NCBI RefSeq assembly: GCF_039536205.1
Contig: NZ_BAAAYL010000001.1
Coordinates: 1,302,001 to 1,366,000 of the forward strand
Reading direction: 5' to 3'
DNA length: 64,000 bases
Origin: Streptomyces sannanensis
GTDB taxonomy: Bacteria > Actinomycetota > Actinomycetes > Streptomycetales > Streptomycetaceae
Position numbers and translations under genes: made by a program. Under the pieces are notes generated by a model. It searched no databases and was not told the origin of the DNA. It was given only the letters and a program-made list of their open reading frames with translations. Below, one piece after another: positions 24,380 through 32,515 of the stretch. Numbering within the stretch: the first letter of the stretch is position 1; each line of letters begins with the position of its first letter.

Positions 24380-25445
24380 GCGCGGTCACCTCCTCGTGGC
24401 CGGCACATGCCACGGGCGGACGCGTCTCGTCGCCGAGGAGTCCGATGATGCTGGACTGCTCGACGACACCGACCAGCTCCCCGGTCTCGTCCTTCACGGC
24501 GACGGGGTGCGGCACCCGTGCGCTGACGCCGCACAGGTCGGCGACCGCCGTCTCGGTGGTGACCGACTCGCAGGTGCAGACGTCGGCGTCGTGGCCGGTC
24601 TCCGGCTCGCTCATCACCGCGGCGGCGGTCAGCACCCTGGACCGGTCCACGTCCTGGATGAAGGAAGCGACGTAGTCGTTGGCGGGAGCGGTGAGGATGT
24701 CCTCGGCCGTGCCGAGCTGGACGATCCGCCCGTCGCGCATCACGGCGACCCGGTCGCCGAGGCGCATGGCCTCGTTCAGGTCGTGGGTGATGAAGACGAT
24801 GGTCTTCTTCAGGGTCTTCTGCAGCTCCAGCAGCTGGTCCTGCATATCGCGGCGGATCAGCGGGTCGAGCGCGCTGAACGACTCGTCCATGAGCAGCAGA
24901 TCGGCGTCGGTGGCGAGTGCGCGGGCCAGGCCGACCCGCTGCTGCATTCCGCCGGACAGCTCGTCCGGCCAGGAGTCCTCCCAGCCTTCGAGGCCGACAA
25001 GAGCCAGCGCCTCGGCGGCGCGCCGCTCGCGTTCGGCACGGTCGACGCCCTGGACCTCGAGGCCGTAACCGGCGTTGTCGAGGACGCTGCGATGCGGGAA
25101 GAGCGCGAAGTGCTGGAAGACCATGCTGATCCGGGTGGAGCGCACGGTGCGCAGCTCGCGCGCGCTCAGCGCGGTCAGATCCCGGCCGTCGAAGAGCACC
25201 CGGCCCGCGGTGGGCTCGAGCAGGCCGTTCAGCATGCGCAGCAGGGTGGACTTCCCGGATCCGGAAAGGCCCATGACGACGAAGATCTGGCCCGGCTCGA
25301 CGGTGAACGAGGCATCGATCACCGCCGCGGTGGTTCCGTCGGCGCGCAGCTCGTCACGGTCGGCGCCGCCTTCGAGCCTGCGTACCGCGTCTTGCGGTCG
25401 TCTGCCGAACACCTTGTACACATGGTCGGCCTGCAGCCTGGACAC
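24372..25445 (-). CDS. glycine betaine/proline-type ABC transporter ATP-binding protein with CBS region
   Basis: 357 residues. Walker A GLSGSGKST (59-67), Q-loop MVFQHFALFPH, signature LSGGMQQRVGLARALA, Walker B LLLMDESFSALDPL and switch FITHDLNEAMRL are intact. After ~260 there is a CBS-type region (AVADLCGVSARVPHPVAV, GELVGVVEQSSIIGLL), which in OpuA/ProV proteins responds to ionic strength or c-di-AMP. Start GTG at 25445 behind GAGG; the ATG overlapping it is out of frame. First gene of a two-gene operon with the fused permease. Confidence 0.92.
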   Translation of the reverse strand: MSRLQADHVYKVFGRRPQDAVRRLEGGADRDELRADGTTAAVIDASFTVEPGQIFVVMGLSGSGKSTLLRMLNGLLEPTAGRVLFDGRDLTALSARELRTVRSTRISMVFQHFALFPHRSVLDNAGYGLEVQGVDRAERERRAAEALALVGLEGWEDSWPDELSGGMQQRVGLARALATDADLLLMDESFSALDPLIRRDMQDQLLELQKTLKKTIVFITHDLNEAMRLGDRVAVMRDGRIVQLGTAEDILTAPANDYVASFIQDVDRSRVLTAAAVMSEPETGHDADVCTCESVTTETAVADLCGVSARVPHPVAVKDETGELVGVVEQSSIIGLLGDETRPPVACAGHEEVTAHA

Positions 25446-25721
25446 ATAAACCTCACGGGTCGTACCGAGAACGGCCCGTTCCCCCCGCCGGCGGGCCGTG
25501 GAGCGAGGCGGAATCGGTCCGCCGACCCGGTTTACCCAGCAATTGTTGAATGCCCGAACGGGTTCGCTCCGGACGCGCGCCTGCCCCGGACGGTTCCCGG
25601 CCAAACGCAAGAGTGATCCAGGTCACGGACGACGGGAGAGCCTGTGGGCGTGAGAGACGCGACGCGACGGCCACGCCGACGTCCCAGGCCGTGATGCTCG
25701 AAAGTCAGGAATGATGGGGCC

Positions 25722-26648
25722 ATGGCCGCCCCTCGAAAACTGCTCCTGCTCGACACCGCCTCCCTCTATTTCCGCGCCTACTTCGGCGTACCCGACTCCG
25801 TCCGGGCCCCCGACGGCACGCCCGTCAACGCGGTGCGCGGGCTGCTCGACTTCATCGCGCGTCTCGTCCAGGACCACCGCCCGGACGACCTGGTCGCCTG
25901 CATGGACGCCGACTGGAGGCCTCACTGGCGGGTCGAGCTGATCCCTTCGTACAAGGCACACCGGGTGGCCGAGGAGACGGAGACCGGGCCGGACGTGGAG
26001 GAGGTACCGGACACGCTCAGCCCCCAGGTTCCGGTGATCGAGGCGGTGCTGGACGCGCTCGGCATCGCGCGGGTCGGTGTGGCGGGGTACGAAGCGGACG
26101 ATGTGATCGGCACCCTGGCCGGGCGCGCCACGGGTCCGGTGGACATCGTCACCGGCGACCGGGACCTGTACCAGCTGGTCGACGACGCCTGCGGGGTGCG
26201 GGTGCTGTATCCGCTGAAGGGCGTCGGCACCCTCCAGATCACCGACGATGCCTGGCTGCGCGAGAAGTACGGAGTGGACGGCTCCGGGTACGCCGATCTG
26301 GCGCTGCTGCGCGGCGACCCGAGCGACGGACTGCCCGGGGTGCCGGGCATCGGGGAGAAGACCGCGGCCAAGCTGCTCGACGCGTACGGCGATCTGGCCG
26401 GGATCATGGCGGCCGCCGACGATCCAGCGTCCAGGCTGACTCCCACCCAGCGCAAGCGGCTGGACGAGGCACGCGACTATGTGGCGGTCGCGCCGAAGGT
26501 GGTCCGGGTCGCCTCGGACGTACCGCTGCCGGAGTTCGATCCGGCGCTCCCGGGCGCGCCCCGCGATCCGGAGGCGCTCGACGCGCTCGCCACGCGCTGG
26601 GGACTGGGCGGTGCACTGTCCCGTCTGCTCTCCACTCTCCAGGCGTAG
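25722..26648 (+). CDS. 5'-3' exonuclease (FEN family)
   Basis: 308-residue structure-specific 5' nuclease without a polymerase domain. Metal-binding acidic residues are visible in LLLLDTASLYFRAYFG, VACMDADW, GYEADDVIGTLA and IVTGDRDLYQLV; the helix-hairpin-helix DNA-binding part is DGLPGVPGIGEKTAAKLLDA. Streptomycetes carry such stand-alone FENs alongside polA; they remove 5' flaps in repair or lagging-strand processing. The ATG at 25722 is unambiguous. It lies 51 nt upstream of the iron-regulated SIP gene but has no evident functional link. Confidence 0.93.
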   Translation: MAAPRKLLLLDTASLYFRAYFGVPDSVRAPDGTPVNAVRGLLDFIARLVQDHRPDDLVACMDADWRPHWRVELIPSYKAHRVAEETETGPDVEEVPDTLSPQVPVIEAVLDALGIARVGVAGYEADDVIGTLAGRATGPVDIVTGDRDLYQLVDDACGVRVLYPLKGVGTLQITDDAWLREKYGVDGSGYADLALLRGDPSDGLPGVPGIGEKTAAKLLDAYGDLAGIMAAADDPASRLTPTQRKRLDEARDYVAVAPKVVRVASDVPLPEFDPALPGAPRDPEALDALATRWGLGGALSRLLSTLQA

Positions 26649-26653
26649 GGTGC

Positions 26654-26671
26654 TAACTTAGGCAAACCTAA
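26654..26671. promoter_or_regulatory. iron box (IdeR/DmdR type)
   Basis: TAACTTAGGCAAACCTAA agrees with the actinobacterial iron-box consensus TTAGGTTAGGCTAACCTAA at 15 of the 18 aligned positions, with the dyad CTTAGG/CCTAAG well preserved. It lies 28 nt upstream of the GTG of the siderophore-interacting protein and just after the FEN stop. Iron-bound DmdR1/IdeR would repress the SIP gene from here. Confidence 0.85.
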
Positions 26672-26698
26672 GCACCCAGTGATTCCGGGGAGAGAGTC

Positions 26699-27550
26699 GT
26701 GGCAGAAGCACCCGCCCGCAAGGCACCGCAGGCCCATGAGGCACGCGTGGTGCGCACCGAGCGGCTCACCCCGCACATGATCCGTCTCGTGCTGGGCGGC
26801 GAGGGCCTCGCCGCCTTCGAGTCCGGATCGCACACGGACCGCTACATCAAGCTGCTCTTCGCTCCGGAGGGCGTGAGCTACCCCGAGCCGTTCGACATCG
26901 GGCACATCCGCGCGGAGTTCCCGCGTGACCAGTGGCCGAGCCAGCGTACGTACACGGTGCGCGCCTGGGACGCCGGCCGGCGCGAGCTGACCGTCGACTT
27001 CGTCGTCCACGGCGACGAGGGAATCGCCGGGCCCTGGGCCGCCCGGGTCCAGCCCGGTGAGACGGTGCGCTTCACGGGCCCCGGCGGCGGCTACGCCCCG
27101 GACGCCGGCGCCGACTGGCATCTACTCGCCGGCGACGAGAGCGCGCTGCCCGCGATCGCGGCGGCCCTGGAGCAGATGCCGACGGAAGCCGATGTGCGCG
27201 CCCTCGTCGAGGTGGCGGGGCCGGAGGAGGAGCAGAAGATCGCCACGCCGGACGGCGTGACGGTGATCTGGCTGCACCGCGGCACCCGCCCGACGGGCGA
27301 GGCCCTCGTCGCCGCGGTGCGCGACCTCGACTTCCCCGCAGGCGATGTGCACGCCTTCGTCCACGGCGAGGCGGGCACGGTCAAGGAGCTGCGCCGCCAT
27401 CTCCGTATGGACCGTGGTGTCCCGCGCGAGCGCCTGTCGATCTCCGGCTACTGGCGCCTGGGGCAGACCGACGAGGGCTGGCGGGCGATCAAGCGCGAGT
27501 GGAACGCCCAGGTGGAGCACGAGCAGGAGCCCGTCGCGCCGGTTGCCTGA
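26699..27550 (+). CDS. siderophore-interacting protein (FAD-dependent ferric-siderophore reductase)
   Basis: 283 residues of the SIP/ViuB family. The FAD-binding domain contains RTYTVRAWD (the RxYT/S flavin motif), followed by ELTVDFVVHGDEGIAGPWA; the NAD(P)H-binding domain contains DWHLLAGDESALPAIAAALEQM and the C-terminal aromatic/basic segment SISGYWRLG. It reduces ferric siderophores in the cytoplasm to release iron. GTG start at 26699 after GGGGAGAGAG. Iron-box regulation is directly visible. No siderophore transport or synthesis gene is next to it. Confidence 0.92.
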   Translation: MAEAPARKAPQAHEARVVRTERLTPHMIRLVLGGEGLAAFESGSHTDRYIKLLFAPEGVSYPEPFDIGHIRAEFPRDQWPSQRTYTVRAWDAGRRELTVDFVVHGDEGIAGPWAARVQPGETVRFTGPGGGYAPDAGADWHLLAGDESALPAIAAALEQMPTEADVRALVEVAGPEEEQKIATPDGVTVIWLHRGTRPTGEALVAAVRDLDFPAGDVHAFVHGEAGTVKELRRHLRMDRGVPRERLSISGYWRLGQTDEGWRAIKREWNAQVEHEQEPVAPVA

Positions 27551-27614
27551 CCCGCCCTGCGGGGGGCGCCGCCCCAGGTCCGCTGGACCGGGGCCCGCAG
27601 GACGTTCCGCGCGC

Positions 27615-27645
27615 CCAGGGGCGCAGCCCCCGGGCGCGCCCCTGG
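27615..27645. terminator. bidirectional hairpin between SIP and MerR genes
   Basis: CCAGGGGCGC (27615-27624) pairs perfectly with GCGCCCCTGG (27636-27645) around an 11-nt loop, in the short gap between two convergent genes. It can end transcripts from both sides. Confidence 0.6.
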
Positions 27646-27646
27646 A

Positions 27647-28279
27647 TCAGGCCGGGGGAAAGCGGCGGACCGACGCGTCCACATGGGCGAGCCTGCGCAT
27701 CGCGGCAAGGACCGCATCGCCCAGGACCGTGCCGATGACCACGCTCTCCACCAAGTCCTCGACGGCGACCCGGCGGCCGACATAGTCGAGGTCCGCACGG
27801 GCTATACCCTCCACCGCGTCCGCGTAGTCGTCGAGCACCTCGGCGAACAAGGATCCGTGGCCGACGCGCGCCAGGGCGGTCACCGCGCCGACGAGTGACT
27901 CCACGGCCGGGTGGGACCGGTCCACACACCAGCCGCGCCTCGCGAGAAACGCCTCCACCTCGCCGCGCGCGGCCTCCTTCTCCCCCTCCCCGTCATCACC
28001 GCGCTCCACGGCGATCCGGGTCGAAGCCGTGCCCAGGACCCTGTGCACGGGGCGCGCCGGATCGTCCACCGCCGCGAGCACCTCCGCCACCGCGGCCACC
28101 GACAGACCTCCGACGTCGATCAGTGCGCGGATCAGCCGCAGCCGGCGCTCGTGGAGTTCGCTATAGCTCGCCTGGTTCGGGCTGGTCAACTGCCCTGCCT
28201 GAAGCAGCCCTTCACGGACGTAGTACTTGATCGTCGGTACCGAGACCCCGGTTCTCCGGCTCAACTCACCTATGCGCAT
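27647..28279 (-). CDS. MerR family regulator
   Basis: 210 residues: the N-terminal winged HTH MRIGELSRRTGVSVPTIKYY and REGLL motif, then RRLRLIRALIDVGGLSVAAV, and a C-terminal helical effector domain of about 130 residues without a Cys metal motif, so a small-molecule ligand is more likely than a metal. It is divergent from a polytopic membrane protein and the gap contains several overlapping palindromes; control of that gene plus itself is the obvious reading. The ATG at 28279 follows GAGGGAG. Confidence 0.85.
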   Translation of the reverse strand: MRIGELSRRTGVSVPTIKYYVREGLLQAGQLTSPNQASYSELHERRLRLIRALIDVGGLSVAAVAEVLAAVDDPARPVHRVLGTASTRIAVERGDDGEGEKEAARGEVEAFLARRGWCVDRSHPAVESLVGAVTALARVGHGSLFAEVLDDYADAVEGIARADLDYVGRRVAVEDLVESVVIGTVLGDAVLAAMRRLAHVDASVRRFPPA

Positions 28280-28323
28280 GGCACATTCTCCCTCCCGTAC
28301 TTGCCAACTCCTCAGCCGGTCAT

Positions 28324-28363
28324 GGATAGTGACATTATCCGATAGCGAATAGTGCCACTATCC
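28324..28363. promoter_or_regulatory. MerR-type divergent promoter/operator
   Basis: GGATAGTG (28324-28331) and CACTATCC (28356-28363) form a 40-bp inverted repeat. Inside it lie ATAGTG-C-CACTAT (28349-28361) and GGATA/TATCC (28324-28340). This dense symmetry midway between the MerR and membrane-protein starts fits binding of a MerR dimer across overlapping divergent promoters. Confidence 0.6.
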
Positions 28364-28388
28364 ATCTCCCCCGTACGGAGGTCCTGTC

Positions 28389-29420
28389 ATGCGTTTACGC
28401 CCGAATCCCGCCTGGCATCGCCCACTTGTCGCGTTCTCCGCAGCCATGACTGTCATGGCGGCCGTATCCGCCGTGGGCCTGATCGTCGACGAGCGGATGC
28501 TGGCCGGCTCACCGATCTGGTTCAAGCCGTTCAAGTTCTCGGTCTCGTTCGTCGCGTACGGACTGTCGCTTGCCTGGATGCAGTCGCTGCTCACCCGGGG
28601 CCGCCGGACGGCCTGGTGGGCCGGAACGGTCGTCCTCGTGGCGAGTCTGGTCGAGATGGCGATCATCGTGGGTCAGGTGATCCGCGGAAAGCGCAGCCAT
28701 TTCAATGTCGAAACGCCCTTCGACCAGACGCTGTTCAGCATCATGGGCGGAACGGTCGTCGTTCTCTGGCTCAGCACCCTGGTCATCGCCCTGCTGACGT
28801 TCCGTGACCGGCTCCCGGACCGAGCCACCGCGTGGGCCGTCCGGTTCGGCTCGGTCATCGCACTCGCCGGCGCGGCCATCGGTTTTCTGATGACGAGGCC
28901 CACGCAGGAGCAGCTGGAGGCGGACCGTACCGGGGTGGCGAAGGTCGTCGGCGCGCACAGCGTCGGCGTGCCGGACGGCGGCCCGTCGATGCCGCTCACC
29001 GGCTGGTCGACCACCGGCGGCGATCTACGCATCCCGCACTTCGTGGGCATGCACGCCCTCCAGGTGCTCCCCCTGCTCCTGCTGGCCTTGATCGCGCTGG
29101 CTCCGCGCTTTCCGCGACTGCGTGACGATCACGCACGGCTGCGATTGGTGCTGGTCGCCTCGGGGGCGTACGCCGCCGTGTTCGGCCTCGTCACCTGGCA
29201 GGCGCTGCGCGGCCAGGGGCTCATCCACCCGGACGGGCCGACGCTCGGCGCCGGCGCACTGATTGTCATCGGCACCGCGGTCGCCGCGGGTCTCGCTCTG
29301 CGCACCTCCCCCGCCCCCGTTTCCGCCGACGCTGCTCTTCCTTGTGCTGCGCCAATTCCTCGCACGCCCGGCTCCGAATGCTCTGCACACAGGGCCCACT
29401 CCCTGAAGGAGACCGCGTGA
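28389..29420 (+). CDS. polytopic membrane protein of unknown function
   Basis: 343 residues with about eight hydrophobic helices (SAAMTVMAAVSAVGLIVDER, AWWAGTVVLVASLVEMAIIV, TVVVLWLSTLVIALLTF, LLLLALIALA and others). A polar loop at ~175-205 contains HSVGVPDGGPSMPLTGWSTT, perhaps a site facing outward, and HFVGMHALQ begins the next helix. I do not recognise a domain. ATG at 28389 with CGGAGG 6 nt before. Almost certainly the target of the divergent MerR. The Cys-containing C-terminus runs close to a decayed sigma-factor gene whose GTG overlaps its stop. Confidence 0.75.
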   Translation: MRLRPNPAWHRPLVAFSAAMTVMAAVSAVGLIVDERMLAGSPIWFKPFKFSVSFVAYGLSLAWMQSLLTRGRRTAWWAGTVVLVASLVEMAIIVGQVIRGKRSHFNVETPFDQTLFSIMGGTVVVLWLSTLVIALLTFRDRLPDRATAWAVRFGSVIALAGAAIGFLMTRPTQEQLEADRTGVAKVVGAHSVGVPDGGPSMPLTGWSTTGGDLRIPHFVGMHALQVLPLLLLALIALAPRFPRLRDDHARLRLVLVASGAYAAVFGLVTWQALRGQGLIHPDGPTLGAGALIVIGTAVAAGLALRTSPAPVSADAALPCAAPIPRTPGSECSAHRAHSLKETA

Positions 29421-29730
29421 ACGAAGCCGCCCGCCGGAGCGGCGCTCCCCCGCCGGGCCCCGGCCCGAGGAACTCCTCGGCCGCGTGCCCCTCGGCAATC
29501 AGGAGGCCTTCGCCCCGCCGTACAACCTGCTCGCGGGACCGGTGCCGGGGCTGGTACGGATTGTGCTGCGCGACCCCGCCAGTCCGAGGAGGTCGCCCAG
29601 GCGGTGCTGACCGAGGTCTGGCGCACCGCCGCCCGCTTCGATCTGTCCCGGGGCAGCGCGATGACCCGGGTACTGACGCCGGCTCACCGGCGTGCGGTGG
29701 ACCGGGTACGGTCCGCGCAGGCGTCCGCGC
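29417..29730 (+). pseudogene. decayed SigK-like ECF sigma factor
   Basis: Three short frames read in order as one SigK-type sigma factor: NEAARRSGAPPPGPGP, EELLGRVPLGNQEAFAPPYN with GLVRIVLRDPA, and EVAQAVLTEVWRTAARFDLS followed by HRRAVDRVRSAQASA. Two frameshifts (near 29460 and near 29580, the second explained by a lost C in GCCCAGTCC) separate them, and the region 4 DNA-binding half is missing. Region 2 is recognisable, so the original function is clear; the present sequence cannot make a sigma factor. The GTG at 29417 overlaps the preceding gene's stop. Confidence 0.75.
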
Positions 29731-29986
29731 GAAGGTGCCCCTCTCCCACGGGCCGCTGTTCGAGCCCGGAGCCAGGACGTCGTTCTCCCACACCAATGAC
29801 GTCCTTACCGCGCTGATCCTGAAGAAGGCCGGCGCACCGGGAACGGAGCGCGAGCAAGTACGGCGGCGCCTGCGCGCCGCGGCGCTGAGCGCCCATGTCG
29901 CGACGGCGGAGGAACCGGAGCGCTACCGGCAGGTGCTGGAGTCCTTCCTCGGCCGATGGAAGCCCTCCTGTGAGACCTCGGCCCCG
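29731..29986 (+). pseudogene. unidentified gene fragment
   Basis: Directly after the sigma-factor remnant a third frame carries a protein-like segment: VPLSHGPLFEPGARTSFSHT, then LTALILKKAGAPGTEREQVR and AEEPERYRQVLESFLGRW. It is not SigK region 4 and I do not recognise it. There is no start codon with a ribosome site, and the frame runs on antisense into the TetR gene, so it looks like the 3' end of a second broken gene joined here by recombination. Confidence 0.35.
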
Positions 29987-30697
29987 TCAGCGGGCGAAGG
30001 AGTCCAGGACGCGGCCCAGCGCACGGTCGAAGAACGCGTCCAGGTCGATCGGGCCGGCGTCCTCCGCGAAGGAGGCGGCCATGCGCGGGTACTTGCCGGT
30101 GGCGATCTCCCGGGACAGATAGCCGATGCGTGCCGCTTGCTCCTGCTGCTCCGACCAGGGCAGGGAGCGGCTGCGCTCCGCCGTGGCCAGTTCGTTGGCG
30201 ACGTATGTCGTCACCATGCCGTTGACCATCGCGACCAGTTCCATCTTCGTGCCGTACGTCGCGTCGAGGCCGTCGAGGCAGGCCAGGCAGTGCTCCAGGT
30301 AGCGCAGGGCGTTGGGGCTGAAGCCGTAGACCGGTGACATGAGCCTCGGCAGCCAGGGGTGGCGGTGCATCAGGGCGCGGGTCTGGTGGGTGAGGGCCAT
30401 CAGGTCGGCGCGCCAGTCGCCCGAGGGTTCGGCGGTCAGGTCGTACTCGGCGCTGACCACGTCGACCATCAGCTCGTACAGGTCCTCCTTGCGCGGGACG
30501 TAGTTGTAGAGCGACATGGTGCCGCAGCCCAGTTCCGCGGCGACGTGCCGCATGGACACCGCGTCGATGCCGCGCTCGTCCGCGATGCGGACCGCCGCGG
30601 CCGCGATGTCGGCGCGGGTGTACGCGGGCCGGGGGCCGCGGCCGGTGCGCTCGGGGCGCGCCCAGATCACTTCGGGTTCAGCAGGTCGCCCCGCCAT
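29987..30697 (-). CDS. TetR/AcrR family repressor of the adjacent ABC exporter
   Basis: 236 residues. The HTH is in YTRADIAAAAVRIADERGID followed by AVSMRHVAAELGCGTMSLYN; the rest is a TetR_C ligand domain with NALRYLEHCLACLDGLDA and MVTTYVANELA. It is divergent from a drug-type ABC exporter, and two nearly identical 17-bp palindromes lie in the control region, so it most likely represses the exporter until an inducer binds. The divergent gap is only 63 nt. ATG start at 30697. Confidence 0.9.
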   Translation of the reverse strand: MAGRPAEPEVIWARPERTGRGPRPAYTRADIAAAAVRIADERGIDAVSMRHVAAELGCGTMSLYNYVPRKEDLYELMVDVVSAEYDLTAEPSGDWRADLMALTHQTRALMHRHPWLPRLMSPVYGFSPNALRYLEHCLACLDGLDATYGTKMELVAMVNGMVTTYVANELATAERSRSLPWSEQQEQAARIGYLSREIATGKYPRMAASFAEDAGPIDLDAFFDRALGRVLDSFAR

Positions 30698-30724
30698 CGA
30701 TCATCACCTCACCCACCATCGTAG

Positions 30725-30785
30725 TTACGTACACCGTACGTAGTGCGCTAGGCTGCACATATGACTTCTACGTACGCTGTACTTA
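30725..30785. promoter_or_regulatory. twin TetR operators and exporter promoter
   Basis: TACGTACACCGTACGTA (30726-30742) and TACGTACGCTGTACTTA (30769-30785) share 13 of 17 bases; their centres are 43 bp apart, about four helical turns. The first overlaps a -35-like TTACGT (30725-30730), and 18 nt on is a -10-like TAGGCT (30749-30754). The ATG at 30761 is about where transcription should start, and there is no ribosome site, so the mRNA is probably leaderless. The second operator covers codons 3-9. Confidence 0.75.
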
Positions 30786-31726
30786 GTGAGGGGCTGGAGA
30801 AGCGCTTCGGCGAAGTCCACGCCCTGCGCGGCCTCGATCTCGCGGTCGCCGAGGGCACGGTCTGCGGGGTGCTCGGCCCCAACGGCGCGGGCAAGACCAC
30901 CGCCGTGCGGGTACTGACCACCCTCACCACGCCCGACGCGGGCACCGCCCGGGTCGCGGGGCACGATGTGCTGCGCGACCCGAATGCGGTCCGGGCTGCC
31001 ATCGGGGCCACCGGGCAGCACGCCTCGGTCGACGGCGACCTCAGCGGGCGCGAGAACCTGCGGCTGTTCGCGAAGCTGCTCCGCCTCAGGGGCGCCGCCG
31101 GCCGGGTACGGGCCGACGAACTACTGGACCGCTTCGAGCTCACAGAGGCAGCGGACCGCCCCGCCAGGACCTACTCGGGCGGTATGCGGCGGCGCCTGGA
31201 CCTCGCCGCCGGCCTGCTGATCAGGCCCCGGGTGCTGTTCCTCGACGAGCCGACGACGGGGCTCGACCCGCAGAGCCGCAACCGGATCTGGGCCGCCGTA
31301 CGCGAACTGGCCGCCGAGGGCACCACCGTGCTGCTCACCACCCAGTACCTGGAGGAGGCCGACCAGCTCGCCGACGACATCGTGCTGATCGACCACGGCC
31401 GGGCCGCCCATCGCGGCACTCCGGCCGAACTCAAGGCGACCGTCGGCTCGTTCGCGGAAGTGGTGGTCGCCGACGAGTCGGCGCTGCACGCTGCCGCAGC
31501 CGTGCTCGACCGGCTCACCGGAGCCGAACCGGTGCTCGACCGGGAACGCCGTACGGCGGGCGCGTCCGCCGTAGACCCGGCACTCACCCTCCCCCGGCTC
31601 GTCCGCGAGCTGGATGCCGCGGGCGTGCCGCTGGTCGACGCGAGCCTGCGTCCGCCGACCCTCGACGAAGTCTTCCTCCGCCTGACCGACCGCGATCCGG
31701 ACGACCGCAGGGAGCTTGCCGCATGA
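30761..31726 (+). CDS. DrrA-type ABC exporter ATP-binding protein
   Basis: 321 residues. Walker A GPNGAGKTT, Q-loop ATGQHASVDGDLSGRENL, signature YSGGMRRRLDLAAGL, Walker B VLFLDEPTTGLDPQ and switch LTTQYLEEADQLAD are intact, followed by the DrrA-type C-terminal domain (ALTLPRLVRELDAAGVPLVD, PPTLDEVFLRLTD) that assists assembly with the permease. Energises export of drugs or lipids. It overlaps the permease gene by 4 nt. TetR control is visible in the promoter. Confidence 0.93.
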   Translation: MTSTYAVLSEGLEKRFGEVHALRGLDLAVAEGTVCGVLGPNGAGKTTAVRVLTTLTTPDAGTARVAGHDVLRDPNAVRAAIGATGQHASVDGDLSGRENLRLFAKLLRLRGAAGRVRADELLDRFELTEAADRPARTYSGGMRRRLDLAAGLLIRPRVLFLDEPTTGLDPQSRNRIWAAVRELAAEGTTVLLTTQYLEEADQLADDIVLIDHGRAAHRGTPAELKATVGSFAEVVVADESALHAAAAVLDRLTGAEPVLDRERRTAGASAVDPALTLPRLVRELDAAGVPLVDASLRPPTLDEVFLRLTDRDPDDRRELAA

Positions 31727-32511
31727 GCACCATGAGCACTCTGATGTACGACGGCACGGCGATGCTCGGCCGCCACCTCCAGCGCATCAGGCGGGCCCCC
31801 GGCCTGCTGGTCCTCACCCAGACCATGCCGATCACGATGCTGCTCTTCTTCGGCTATGTCTTCGGCAGCGCACTCGCCATGCCGGGCGAGGAGTACCGCG
31901 CCTATCTGGTGCCCGGACTGCTGGTGGCGACCGCCGCCAACGGCCTCATGACCGGGATGTTCCAGGCCGCCCAGGACTCGCACCGCGGGGTGATGGACCG
32001 GTTCCGGACGATGCCGGTGAGCCGTGCGGCAGTGCCGCTCGGCCAGTCGGCCGCCGATCTGCTCACCACGGCCGCCGGGATGGTGCCGCTGATACTGGTG
32101 GGGCTGGCGGTGGGCTGGCGGATCGAGGGAGGCGTGCTCGACGCGCTCGGCGGCTTCGGACTGCTGCTGCTCTTCCGCTTCGCGACCACCTGGATCGGCA
32201 TCCTCCTCGGGCTGGCCTCACAGAGCGAGGAGGCGGCCGGTCAGCTGGGCAGCGCGACATTCATCCTGCCGCTGATGTCCAACGCCTACATCCCGACCGA
32301 CAACCTGCCCGGCTGGCTGCGCACGGTCGCCGAGTGGAACCCGATCAGCGCGGTGACCACGGCCGTCCGCGAGCTGTTCGGCAATGCCACGCCCCCCGCG
32401 GACGCCGCCTGGCCGGTGGCCCACCCGGTCGCCGGATCGCTGGGCTGGTGCCTGCTGCTCCTCGTGCTCTTCGTACCGGCGGCCGTCAGGAAGTACGCCC
32501 GGCCCCACTGA
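31723..32511 (+). CDS. DrrB-type ABC exporter permease
   Basis: 262 residues, ABC2-type membrane subunit with six hydrophobic helices (ITMLLFFGYVFGSAL, YLVPGLLVATAANGLMTGMF, LTTAAGMVPLILVGLAVGW, and so on). The ABC2 signature region FRTMPVSRAAVPLGQSAADL and the PLMSNAYIPTDNLPGWLRTV loop match DrrB relatives. Forms a heteromeric exporter with the ATPase encoded just upstream; the exported compound is unknown. Start ATG at 31723 overlaps the previous stop (ATGA). Confidence 0.92.
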   Translation: MSTMSTLMYDGTAMLGRHLQRIRRAPGLLVLTQTMPITMLLFFGYVFGSALAMPGEEYRAYLVPGLLVATAANGLMTGMFQAAQDSHRGVMDRFRTMPVSRAAVPLGQSAADLLTTAAGMVPLILVGLAVGWRIEGGVLDALGGFGLLLLFRFATTWIGILLGLASQSEEAAGQLGSATFILPLMSNAYIPTDNLPGWLRTVAEWNPISAVTTAVRELFGNATPPADAAWPVAHPVAGSLGWCLLLLVLFVPAAVRKYARPH

Positions 32512-32515
32512 TCCC

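Noticed and set aside
21842..24448. 868-codon plus-strand frame over the betaine-type transporter
   Set aside because: Antisense composition artefact with GDDG-rich pseudo-protein; the minus strand has clear transporter motifs.
25553..25567. Second SOS-like site CGAAC-GG-GTTCG upstream of the transporter ATPase
   Set aside because: Only 2 nt between half-sites, so it is not a LexA site; chance similarity is likely.
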